Assembly (NCBI GenBank): GCA_040901765.1
Contig: JBBDYG010000109.1
Span: 1-64,000, forward strand
Source of the DNA: JBBDYG01 sp040901765
GTDB lineage: Bacteria; Planctomycetota; Planctomycetia; Pirellulales; Lacipirellulaceae
Length of the DNA stretch: 64,000 bases
Reading direction: 5' to 3'
Part shown: positions 42,257-50,163 of the stretch, in pieces
Layout: every line of letters starts with the position of its first letter
How positions within the stretch are numbered: the stretch's first letter is position 1
Program-made: the position numbers and the translations under genes
The notes under the pieces: model-generated
Told to the model about the DNA's origin: nothing
The model's input: the letters and a program-made list of their open reading frames with translations, nothing else
Databases searched by the model: none

Positions 42257-42985
42257 ATGGCCACGGTGTCAACTTCTACTAGCACTGACTTTGTCGTTCC
42301 GATCGTGAACACCCCAGCGCCGATTCGGCCGCTGGAGCCGGGCGACCGCCTGACTCGCGCCGAGTTTGAGCGACGGTACGAGGCCATGCCCGATGTCAAG
42401 AAGGCCGAGCTTATCGAAGGAGTTGTTCACATGCCATCGCCCGTTCGCACGCCGCAACACGCAGAACCCGATTCAAATCTTGCCGGGTGGCTTTTTACGT
42501 ATAAGCTGCACACGCCCGGCCTTATGTCTCCAAGTAATCCAACGGTTCGTCTCGATCTAGACAACGATCCGCAGCCCGACAATGTGCTGATGATCGACCC
42601 TGCACACAGTGGGCAGGCCAAGCTGGACGCGCAGGGCTACATTGAAGGCGCTCCCGAGTTGGTCGCAGAGATTGCTTCCAGCTCGGTCAGCATTGATCTC
42701 CATAAAAAGTTCCGCATCTATCGCCGTAGCGGCGTCCGCGAGTATGTCGTCTGGCGGGTGCTGGACCGAGCGGTGGACTGGTTCGTACTCCGCGATAGCC
42801 AGTATGTGCCGCTCACCGCCGGAGATGATGACATCGTCCGCAGCGAAGTCTTCCCGGGCTTGTGGCTCAACGTGCCCGCAATGCTCGACGGCAAGCTCGG
42901 CGAGGTTTTGGCCACCTTGCAGCAAGGGCTTGCAACACCCGAACATCAAAAGTTCGTGGCCGATCTCGCTATGCGGCAGAAATAA
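42257..42985 (+). CDS. Uma2 family (PD-(D/E)XK fold) nuclease-like protein
   Basis: This 242-residue protein has an AGGAG 7 bases before the ATG. The Uma2 core is visible: MPDVKKAELIEGVVHMPSPV (the first acidic residue), then NPTVRLDLDNDPQPDNVLMI (PD), ELVAEIASSSVSIDLHKKFR (the E-x-S-x-K half-site) and YRRSGVREYVVWRVLDRAVD. Uma2 domains are common in cyanobacteria, planctomycetes and chloroflexi; their in vivo role is unknown. No partner gene is adjacent. Confidence 0.85.
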   Translation: MATVSTSTSTDFVVPIVNTPAPIRPLEPGDRLTRAEFERRYEAMPDVKKAELIEGVVHMPSPVRTPQHAEPDSNLAGWLFTYKLHTPGLMSPSNPTVRLDLDNDPQPDNVLMIDPAHSGQAKLDAQGYIEGAPELVAEIASSSVSIDLHKKFRIYRRSGVREYVVWRVLDRAVDWFVLRDSQYVPLTAGDDDIVRSEVFPGLWLNVPAMLDGKLGEVLATLQQGLATPEHQKFVADLAMRQK

Positions 42986-43000
42986 TCGGACTCGCTCCGA

Positions 43001-43735
43001 TTAACCCATGAGCCGGCAACGGCCAATCAACAGCACTCCGCCAAACGCCAATAAGATTGCCAGACTGGTTGGCTCCGGGATCACCGCGGCACCGCCCGAA
43101 CCCGAACCGGAGACCTGACCGAGGTGGTCGCGCCACAGCACGTAATCGGCCGCGTCAACAATCGAGTTGCGATTCCCATCGGCACCGAGGTTGGCCGTTG
43201 AACCAAACGTCTGCCGCCACAGGCTGTAATCGTCCATGTCGACGTCTCGGTCGCGGTCGTAGTCGCCGTGCGGATAACCGACTACCGTAAAATTAGCCGT
43301 TGCACGGACGCCGGTGATATCAAAACCCGAATATGAACCGAGCGTCACATTGGTTATCGAGGCCCGCCCGCGGCCGGCGGCGTCGACCTGGATGAGAAAG
43401 TCGGCGCGCGTTCCCGATTCATCCAGCGATTCGTCCAGAAGCACAAAGGGTAATCCTGGCTCGGTGCCCCCTCCTGTGAGGGGAACGCCTCCGTCTTCTA
43501 ACTGGGAGGTAATGTTGGTCCACAGAAATCCGAACGTCTGTGCCTCGACCTTGGTGATCGAGTAGTTCCAATCGTACTCTGCCAATCCCGTCGTTACGGT
43601 CGTGGGTGACGACCAATGGACGTCGTTGCCGGTCGTAGTCAGGTTCACGATATCCCAACTCGCCGGGTTCACCGCGTCGGCATTGGCCGAGAGGATAGCC
43701 AGCACCAGAAGCGAGAAAAGCCCTTGAATCCGCAT
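43001..43735 (-). CDS. PEP-CTERM protein with dockerin-like repeats
   Basis: This 244-residue protein has a signal peptide (GLFSLLVLAILSANADA) and a beta-rich domain (WNYSITKVEAQTFGFLWTNI, DFLIQVDAAGRGRASI). A dockerin-like calcium pair (GDYDRDRDVDMDDYSLWRQT and NSIVDAADYVLWRDHLGQ) and a PEP-CTERM (VIPEPTSLAILLAFGGVLL) close it. It stands alone. No exosortase is present in the window; processing must occur elsewhere in the genome. Confidence 0.85.
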   Translation of the reverse strand: MRIQGLFSLLVLAILSANADAVNPASWDIVNLTTTGNDVHWSSPTTVTTGLAEYDWNYSITKVEAQTFGFLWTNITSQLEDGGVPLTGGGTEPGLPFVLLDESLDESGTRADFLIQVDAAGRGRASITNVTLGSYSGFDITGVRATANFTVVGYPHGDYDRDRDVDMDDYSLWRQTFGSTANLGADGNRNSIVDAADYVLWRDHLGQVSGSGSGGAAVIPEPTSLAILLAFGGVLLIGRCRLMG

Positions 43736-43934
43736 GAATCTCCCCCGTATTCGTCGGTTCGAACCTAAGCGAATGTCCCAAGTTGCTTAGGATATCAGAA
43801 AGCCACAAAGCCGACAAACAATTGGATGTAGAAATCCAGCGCCTTTGGACCAGGAATTGGCGGTTTTGCGTAATGGCGGAAGATTGGCGCCGCGGTCGGG
43901 GACGACGCGGCTCGCCGCTTTCCGCTCTGCGGTT

Positions 43935-44624
43935 TCAGCAATACCCGTCCATGCCCAGCCGCGTCTTCAGTTCCTCGAACTGCTGGATGTAGCGGTCGGT
44001 GGTGGAGTGAACGTGCTCCGCTTCGGTGATGAACTTCATCTTTTCGCGGCAGTTCAGATACGCGTCGATAAGGATCCGCTCGTAGGGGACTAAATTGTCG
44101 CCGTAGACGATCAGCAGCTTGTGCTCGTCGAGCTGCACTTCCTGGGGCATGTGGGGGTTGAGGACGGCAATCCCGGTGCATCCGTCGTTAGCCAACAGAT
44201 CTTCGAAGTCCCACAGCACGCTTTGCAGAATCGGCAGGTCGATTTGTTCGCGATACAGATCGGTGTGGGAAGCGTTGCGATGCCCGTGGCTTGTTTCGAG
44301 CACGACGTCCACCACCTGGCCCAACGGATTGAGCAAGTCGATGAACGTCTCGATCAGCCGCCCGCGCGACTGGGCGGCCATCAACACCGGCACGCTCACG
44401 CGGTTTTCTTCTTCGCGGTACACGTCGTGCCGGAAACCGGCCGATGGTACGACCTCCAGATCGAACGACGGCCGCACGGCGTCGGTCAACTCAAACTCGC
44501 CGTATCGCGCGACGCCTAAGTGCGCTTCAAGCTGCTCTTCCGACAACCGGTCGAAGCTGCTTGAACGGCGCGGCGCCACTTCTTCTTCGAAGACGTTCTG
44601 AAAGTAATTCTTGAGGAAGCCCAT
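43935..44624 (-). CDS. Conserved soluble hypothetical protein, 229 aa
   Basis: This 229-residue soluble protein begins MGFLKNYFQNVFEEEVAPRR. It has a regular alpha/beta pattern: SVPVLMAAQSRGRLIETFID, VDVVLETSHGHRN and LLIVYGDNLVPYERILIDA, and ends in a helical tail (STTDRYIQQFEELKTRLG). No signal peptide or membrane segment is seen. I recognise no named family; the composition and a natural start indicate a real gene. Confidence 0.7.
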   Translation of the reverse strand: MGFLKNYFQNVFEEEVAPRRSSSFDRLSEEQLEAHLGVARYGEFELTDAVRPSFDLEVVPSAGFRHDVYREEENRVSVPVLMAAQSRGRLIETFIDLLNPLGQVVDVVLETSHGHRNASHTDLYREQIDLPILQSVLWDFEDLLANDGCTGIAVLNPHMPQEVQLDEHKLLIVYGDNLVPYERILIDAYLNCREKMKFITEAEHVHSTTDRYIQQFEELKTRLGMDGYC

Positions 44625-44864
44625 CGAGCGATTCTCGGCGAGTGCGAATTGGTTTTACGTGGGTCGTTCAGCGGACTCCGCCCGGGGTCGAGTGGAGATT
44701 GAGTCGCTTTCACTGAAATCTAGGTCACGACCCACGCAGCGCCCCGCGGGTGGGAAGCGGGCGCATTCCCGCACTTGCTCCAGGGCGGTACAACCGGTAG
44801 GAACGGGACCGGCAGCAGAACCGACTCTGCAATCGTGGGCTTTCGATGATCCGAAAACGCCACG

Positions 44865-44900
44865 AAAAAAGCCGCCAAGCTGCACGCCGGCGGCTTTTCC
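44865..44900 (-). terminator. Bidirectional hairpin terminator
   Basis: AAAAGCCGCC pairs with GGCGGCTTTT; on the minus strand the stem is followed by T-rich sequence. It lies about 170 bases past the toroid-type gene. Confidence 0.8.
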
Positions 44901-44958
44901 TCTGCTTCGTTTCGCACTACCATCGAAGCAAAATTGATGCCAGAGGCAGGCGATAATA

Positions 44959-45011
44959 GTAGTCCACATGCTCCGCATGTGGACGGTCATCTCCCGGAGG
45001 GAGATGGCTAC
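44959..45011. repeat. GTAGTCCACATGCTCCGCATG repeat
   Basis: Two hairpins (GTCCACATGCTCCGCATGTG and CATCTCCCGGAGGGAGATGG) are joined in a block ending GGCTAC. It is a relative of 7154-7206. Confidence 0.65.
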
Positions 45012-45067
45012 GATAGGAGCGCACGCGCCGCGAGATGGCACTCGATGTAATCGAATTGATGACGCAC

Positions 45068-46282
45068 CTACCGCTGGCAGCGCAGCAGTGTCATCACCGC
45101 CATCGCGGTGCCGTATTGTTGGTGGTAGTTGTAGAAGGGATAGTCCCACCAGCTTCCGTCCCGCTCTTGCAGCGGCAAGATGATGCGGGCGAGGTGATCC
45201 TGAAAATAGGCCCGCTCGCTTTCGGGAAGTTGTTCGATGCACATGGCCGCATAGAGGTGACCGTAGTAGTAAAAGTATCCCGCGACTGCAAAGTGGGCTT
45301 CGTGGGGCACCGGCCGTTTTCGGCCAATGCTCAGCCAGCCATTGCGAGCGAACAGTCGATTGAGCCAGGTGCTAAGCACCTCATCGGTCACGCGCTGGTC
45401 GCCAAACAGCCGCAGCGCCAGGTTGCAGGCTTGCGAACGACCGACGCTACCGCCCGGCCGATTGATGCTCATCATCGGCATCATTCGCAGATATTCGCCG
45501 TAGGCGTAGCTGAAATCCGATTTCTGCTGTCGGTGAATCGATGCAATCGCCTTATCGACCATTTTCTGCGGCACCTCCAGCCCGATGCCCTTCGCCTCGT
45601 GGAGCGCGATCAGGGCGGTGGCGGTCGTGAAGCTTGTGGGGCTGCCGCCGGGAACCTTGGTGCCGTAATCGAAATCGTAATAGCCCCAGCCGCCGTTGAC
45701 GGCTGCGTAGCGATTGAGTTTTTCGATCTCGCCCTCGGCCAACCCGCGAAGTTGCGTTTGCTTCGCCTCGTTGCCCTCGGCCCGTTTGTAAAGCGTTACC
45801 AGGGCTTGCAGGCCATAGGCATGGGCCCACACGTTATAGATCGCGTCGGGCGTAGCCCGGCGGACGGTGCCGACGTGATCGATGAGCCAAGCTTCGCCAC
45901 GATCAATCGCCTGACCGACTTTCTCCCGCAATTCCCCACTCAACATCGGTTCTGCCTCCACGAGCGCCATGAGCACCAGCGACGTGACGGCCGATTTAAA
46001 CGCCTGATGCGCCCCAGGAATCGGCGCGTAGATGTTAAGTCCCTTGGTCTGCTCGGCGCTACCCCACTCGCCGTCGGGCCGCTGGTCGGCCAGCAGGAAC
46101 TCAATCCCCCGCTCAATCCCACTGGCGATCTCCGCGGCGCTCGAAGGCTCAATCGCCGCCGGCATTGGCCCCTGCGTTGCGAGCGGCGAGAGCTTCACGA
46201 CCGGCACCGTGGTCTCGCCAAACGCGGCGTGAGTAAATACGCAGGTCAGTATCCAACACGCAGGGAGACGAAATGCATTCAT
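45068..46282 (-). CDS. Secreted prenyltransferase/squalene-cyclase-like toroid protein
   Basis: This 404-residue protein has a signal peptide (LPACWILTCVFTHAAFG). A repeating alpha/alpha-toroid pattern is visible: GIEFLLADQRPDGEWGS, GGWGYYDFDYGTKVPGG, YYYGHLYAAMCIEQLPES and LPLQERDGSWWDYPFYNYHQ, as in squalene-hopene cyclase and prenyltransferase-type folds. The cyclase DXDD motif is not evident, so catalysis is doubtful. The family is secreted in planctomycetes, with unknown function. Confidence 0.75.
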   Translation of the reverse strand: MNAFRLPACWILTCVFTHAAFGETTVPVVKLSPLATQGPMPAAIEPSSAAEIASGIERGIEFLLADQRPDGEWGSAEQTKGLNIYAPIPGAHQAFKSAVTSLVLMALVEAEPMLSGELREKVGQAIDRGEAWLIDHVGTVRRATPDAIYNVWAHAYGLQALVTLYKRAEGNEAKQTQLRGLAEGEIEKLNRYAAVNGGWGYYDFDYGTKVPGGSPTSFTTATALIALHEAKGIGLEVPQKMVDKAIASIHRQQKSDFSYAYGEYLRMMPMMSINRPGGSVGRSQACNLALRLFGDQRVTDEVLSTWLNRLFARNGWLSIGRKRPVPHEAHFAVAGYFYYYGHLYAAMCIEQLPESERAYFQDHLARIILPLQERDGSWWDYPFYNYHQQYGTAMAVMTLLRCQR

Positions 46283-46375
46283 TATTGCTCCGGGCCAGCA
46301 CGATCGGATGTCAATAGGTTCTCAAATCGATAGCAGACGCAACACAATTCGCCTTTCTATTAGCGATCATCAGCG

Positions 46376-48097
46376 TCAATCAGCGGCTTCACTCTTTTTC
46401 TCTTCTTCCTCTTTCTTCTTCGCCTCATCCTCTAGAGAAATTACGTCGTCCGCTTTCAGGCCTTCGACCACTTCCACATCGTCGCCTTTGGTCTTACCGA
46501 GCTTGACGCTCCGTTTCTCGGCCGGCTTCTTGGGGTCTTTCTCGTCGACAATCCAGACGAACTTCTTGTCGTCATCGTCTTCCTCGTCATGCACCGCCTT
46601 CTTGGGCACCACGATCGCATCGGTCTTGGTATAGGTGCTGATCGTAGCTTTATTCGCCATGCCCGGTACAAGCCACTCGGGCAAATCGGCTTCCTCCAGG
46701 TCGATCTCCAGTGCGAACTTGCCGCTGGAGACGGGGATCGGCGAGATCTTCGCAACTTTCCCTATCACTTCCACATCGCCCTCCGCCACCGGCTTCACTT
46801 CGACCGCCAGGCCGTCTTTTACGTCGGGCCGGTTCTTCTCGTCGACTGTCGTCAGCACGTACATCGGGCGGGGCGCGACGATCGTGAACAGCCCCGTGTT
46901 CACCGGGGCGTCATTCTTGGGCAGCAACTTGGCAATCATCCCGGCCATGTCGGACCATTGCCCATCGACGCTGCTTCCGTAGTAGACAATCCCTTCGGCA
47001 GGCGACTTGAGCTCCATGAGCGACTTGTCCTTCGTCAGCTTCGAATGCCGTTCGAGCGACTTCACCCGGTCTTGCTTGAGCTTCTCCAACTCGTACCGTG
47101 CTCGCGGCACGTCGATTTGCTGCGCCAGCTTCGCGCGTTCCAGCGCGATCTTCGCTTGTTCCAGCCGTTCGCGCCGATCCACATCTTGTCGCGGTAGATG
47201 AACGTTGAGCGACCGGTCGTGATAGATCTTCGACTGCTCGACGTAAAATTCCGCCGACTCTACTGCTGCCTTCTGGCGCGTCAAGATAATTTCTTCCGTC
47301 TCCTCCGTGAGATCGTCCGCTTCGTACATCTTCTGAAGCTGATCCAACTCGTCGCGCTCATACTGCAAGTATCGTTCGGCACTCTTAAGCTGGTGTTTCG
47401 CGGACTTGATCTCGATGGCTCGGTCCACTTCCTCGTAGTCCTCTTGGTCCTCTAAAGCGCGGGTATACGTCTGCTGGGCATCGTCGAGTTCCATCGCCAA
47501 CGACTTTTCCATTCGCGGCAACTCGTCCTCCGACTTCCGCAGCGCAAGCTCGCTCAACCGTTGCTCTTGTTCCAGATCGGCGATCGTTTCGTTGAGCTTC
47601 TCGTCGTCAAACTTCACGAGCACTTGGCCTTCCTGAACCGTCGTTCCATGCGGGACGACTTCGGTAATCTCAAAACTGGTCCATTCTTCAGGCCGTAACT
47701 CCACTTCGCTCATCTTGCGGGCGACGAATACGCCGTCGACTTCCACCTCGGTTTCGAACTTCTTTGGTTCGATCTTAAGCGTCTCCCGCTTCTTGTCCTC
47801 CGTGGCGTCCTTGTCCTCCTTTTCTTCCTCCGACTTATCTTCGTCCGGTTTATCGGCAGCGGGCTCCTCTGCCTCGTTCTTATTATCCTCGGCCTCGCCG
47901 TCTTTAGCCGGCGTCTCGTCGTCGGTGTCCTTTTCCTCGGACTCCTCGTCAGGGTCCTTCTCGCCCGCGTCCTTCTCGTCAGCCGTCGCAGTCTCTGAGG
48001 AGTCTGATTCCGGCTCTTGGGCCAAGGTCACCGCGCCGAACGATGCCAACAGCCCGCAGGCAAGAAGGTAGAAGATTAAACCGAATCGGTGTGTCAT
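46376..48097 (-). CDS. HlyD-type efflux adaptor with a long acidic linker
   Basis: This 573-residue protein has a signal peptide (GLIFYLLACGLLASFGAVTL). An extraordinarily acidic low-complexity region follows (about residues 28-105; Glu/Asp/Lys repeats such as EKDPDEESEEKDTDDET). The adaptor core comes next: VDGVFVARKMSEVELRPEEW, HGTTVQEGQVLVKFDDEKL, a 200-residue coiled coil, and barrel strands (IVVPKKAVHDEEDDDDKKFV). No pump or ABC permease gene adjoins it, so its partner is unknown. Confidence 0.8.
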   Translation of the reverse strand: MTHRFGLIFYLLACGLLASFGAVTLAQEPESDSSETATADEKDAGEKDPDEESEEKDTDDETPAKDGEAEDNKNEAEEPAADKPDEDKSEEEKEDKDATEDKKRETLKIEPKKFETEVEVDGVFVARKMSEVELRPEEWTSFEITEVVPHGTTVQEGQVLVKFDDEKLNETIADLEQEQRLSELALRKSEDELPRMEKSLAMELDDAQQTYTRALEDQEDYEEVDRAIEIKSAKHQLKSAERYLQYERDELDQLQKMYEADDLTEETEEIILTRQKAAVESAEFYVEQSKIYHDRSLNVHLPRQDVDRRERLEQAKIALERAKLAQQIDVPRARYELEKLKQDRVKSLERHSKLTKDKSLMELKSPAEGIVYYGSSVDGQWSDMAGMIAKLLPKNDAPVNTGLFTIVAPRPMYVLTTVDEKNRPDVKDGLAVEVKPVAEGDVEVIGKVAKISPIPVSSGKFALEIDLEEADLPEWLVPGMANKATISTYTKTDAIVVPKKAVHDEEDDDDKKFVWIVDEKDPKKPAEKRSVKLGKTKGDDVEVVEGLKADDVISLEDEAKKKEEEEKKSEAAD

Positions 48098-48235
48098 GGT
48101 GCATCCTCAAATCGCTGTGTTATGTCGCTGAATGGATGGAATGGTCGTGAAGTACAAGGTAGCCGCACGGTCATTCCATTTTCGTCGCCACGCCTTCCAG
48201 TTGCAACCACTCGCGCGGTAGCCGCATAACCGTTA

Positions 48236-49345
48236 TCACCGCGAATCGCCATCCGGCAACGCAAAATCGGCAATCCAAAGCTGGCTGGTGCCGTCCGCGC
48301 CGCGGCCGCTGGTCCACATGAGCCGCTTGCCGTCCGGCGAAAATACGGGCAAGACGTCCGCCGAGGCGTGATCCGTGATGTGGATAGGCTCCCCGTCGGC
48401 ATGCAGACCGTCATCATCGATCCGATACCGGAGCAACCACAGATCGTAGTTCGGCCGCTGGGTCAGGTTGCTGTGGTCGGCGCCGGTCCAAACGATGTAC
48501 GGCTCCGTCGGATGCCAGTACGGCGCCCAGTTCACGCCATTGATGTCGGTCAGCGCCACATCGCCGGTGCCATCGGCTCGGATGGCGTGGATTTGCAAAT
48601 AGTCAGTCTTTTTGCGATCGCTGCGGTAGATGACCCACTCCCCGTCGGGTGAAAAGAATGGGCCGCCGTCGTAACCGGGTTCGTTCGTAAGTTGCCGTGT
48701 TGCGCCGCTCTCGACATCCAAAATGTACAGATCGGGATCGCCATCCCGGTCGCTGCAAAAGACGATTTGCTTGCCGTCCGGCGAGTACGCCCCTTCGGCG
48801 TCGTAGCCGGGTTCCTTCGTCAAGCGCCTCTGCAACTTGCCATCGAGCGTAGCCTCGAACAAATCCATGTGGGGGTCGAAATCCCAACTGTACCGACGGC
48901 GTCGTCCGCTGCGGCGGTCTTCCTCGTCCTGCTGGTTCGCTTTCCGTTCCGTCTCCGCCAGATTCGGATCGAGATGACTCGAAGCTAACAGAATCCGCTC
49001 GCCGTCAGGCGAGAAATAACTGCACGTTGTGCGGCCACGGCCGGTGCTGATTCGTTTCGGCCCGCTCCACGAGCCGTCAGCCGCCCGCGCTTGCGTGTAA
49101 ATCTGATAGAAGGGATACCCTTCTTTCACGGCCTGATAGACAATGGACTTTCCGTCGGGCGAGAAGTATCCTTCACCGGCTTTGACCCAGCCGGTGGTGA
49201 CTTGCTTTGCATTACTGAGATAATTGCTTTCCAATTCGGAAGTCGCGTCCCCCGCGAAGACGCAAGCGGAAGCCGAAACCGAAAACGCCGTAGCAAGAAG
49301 CCAAGTCGTTCGACTGCGCCAGCGAGCGGGAAAACAGCATTGCAT
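48236..49345 (-). CDS. TolB-like PD40 beta-propeller protein
   Basis: This 369-residue protein carries five FSPDGK-type PD40 repeats: YFSPDGKSIVYQ, YFSPDGERILLAS, AYSPDGKQIVFCSDRDGDPD, FFSPDGEWVIYRSDR and VFSPDGKRLMWTSGR. A signal-like hydrophobic N-terminus (TTWLLATAFSVSASACVFAG) suggests export. The family resembles the C-terminal propeller of TolB and the N-terminal propeller of DPP-type peptidases, but no peptidase domain follows. The start could lie downstream of 49345. Confidence 0.8.
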   Translation of the reverse strand: MQCCFPARWRSRTTWLLATAFSVSASACVFAGDATSELESNYLSNAKQVTTGWVKAGEGYFSPDGKSIVYQAVKEGYPFYQIYTQARAADGSWSGPKRISTGRGRTTCSYFSPDGERILLASSHLDPNLAETERKANQQDEEDRRSGRRRRYSWDFDPHMDLFEATLDGKLQRRLTKEPGYDAEGAYSPDGKQIVFCSDRDGDPDLYILDVESGATRQLTNEPGYDGGPFFSPDGEWVIYRSDRKKTDYLQIHAIRADGTGDVALTDINGVNWAPYWHPTEPYIVWTGADHSNLTQRPNYDLWLLRYRIDDDGLHADGEPIHITDHASADVLPVFSPDGKRLMWTSGRGADGTSQLWIADFALPDGDSR

Positions 49346-49395
49346 TGATAGACTCCAAGGTGCGACGTGTGGCCGATAGCCGACAGCTTACCGAC

Positions 49396-49953
49396 ATGAA
49401 GATTTATACCCGCACCGGCGACGAAGGAGAAACGGGCCTACTCGGCGGAGCGCGGGTTCCCAAGGACCACCCGCGGATTCGGGCCGTCGGCACGATCGAC
49501 GAACTAAACGCCATAATCGGCGTCGCGCGCTGCCAGCTTGGGGACGGCCCGGAACCGGTTGCCGAAATCGACCTGATTCTGGGCGACATCCAGCACCAGC
49601 TTTTCGACTGCGGGGCGGAACTCGGCGCTCCCGACGGAACCCGCCGCGACGCCCCGCTGATAACCGAGGCCACCATCGTCGGGATGGAACGGGCCATCGA
49701 CCGTTTTGAGGCCACACTTCCGCCACTTCGTGAGTTCATCCTTCCGGGCGGCTGCCCCGCGGCAGCCCAATTACACGTCGCCAGGTGCGTCTGCCGGCGG
49801 GCCGAGCGGCTGCTGGTTACCTTCGGCCGAACCGAAACCCTGCGCGTCGAGTTGATGCAGTATCTTAATCGGCTGAGCGACCTGCTTTTCGTCTTGGCCC
49901 GAGCCGCAAATCAGGCCGCCGGAATGCCCGACGTCCCCTGGCGCACGCCGTAG
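49396..49953 (+). CDS. PduO-type cob(I)alamin adenosyltransferase
   Basis: This 185-residue enzyme attaches the adenosyl group of ATP to cob(I)alamin. The ATP-binding N-terminus is clear (MKIYTRTGDEGETGLLGGAR), followed by IRAVGTIDELNAIIG, then helical segments FILPGGCPAAAQLHVARCVC with R-x-x-E-R and LNRLSDLLFVLARAAN near the end. The start is the ATG at 49396. The stop codon TAG is the first triplet of a TAGGTCAGGC repeat. Confidence 0.9.
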   Translation: MKIYTRTGDEGETGLLGGARVPKDHPRIRAVGTIDELNAIIGVARCQLGDGPEPVAEIDLILGDIQHQLFDCGAELGAPDGTRRDAPLITEATIVGMERAIDRFEATLPPLREFILPGGCPAAAQLHVARCVCRRAERLLVTFGRTETLRVELMQYLNRLSDLLFVLARAANQAAGMPDVPWRTP

Positions 49954-50031
49954 GTCAGGCTTTGCCTGACAAAGCCTTAAACGGCCCTATTCGACCTGAC
50001 ATGGGCACTTGTCAGGCACAGCCTGACCTAC
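49951..50031. repeat. TAGGTCAGGC inverted repeat, copy 3
   Basis: TAGGTCAGGCTTTGCCTGAC and TCAGGCACAGCCTGACCTAC flank a short centre. The element's first three bases are the stop codon of the adenosyltransferase gene. Confidence 0.8.
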
Positions 50032-50039
50032 GGGCGGAC

Positions 50040-50067
50040 TTTACAATCCGGCCGCCGCAAGTATGCT
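50040..50067 (+). promoter_or_regulatory. Putative sigma70-type promoter of amtB
   Basis: TTTACA and TATGCT are spaced by 16 bases, about 95 bases before the amtB start. No convincing sigma54 site was found here. Confidence 0.35.
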
Positions 50068-50163
50068 AGGCAATTGCGGAATAAATCTCGTCGTGCGCCG
50101 GCGTGGAAGCCGGTAGGCGGAGTGCGACGCCGTTTTTGAACAAGGTAGTTGGCGAGATTCCTC

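Larger units (their letters stand above)
44625..45067. other. Intergenic region with terminator and repeat
   Basis: No gene is seen in these 443 bases. They contain the terminator at 44865-44900 for the toroid-type gene, a GTAGTC-family repeat at 44959-45011, and a GC-rich segment (44730-44800) without a clear fold. Confidence 0.5.

Noticed and set aside
49990..50015. GG-N10-GC pattern upstream of amtB as a sigma54 promoter
   Set aside because: It falls inside the TAGGTCAGGC repeat and lacks the TT before GC, so the match is probably fortuitous; a sigma70-type site fits better.
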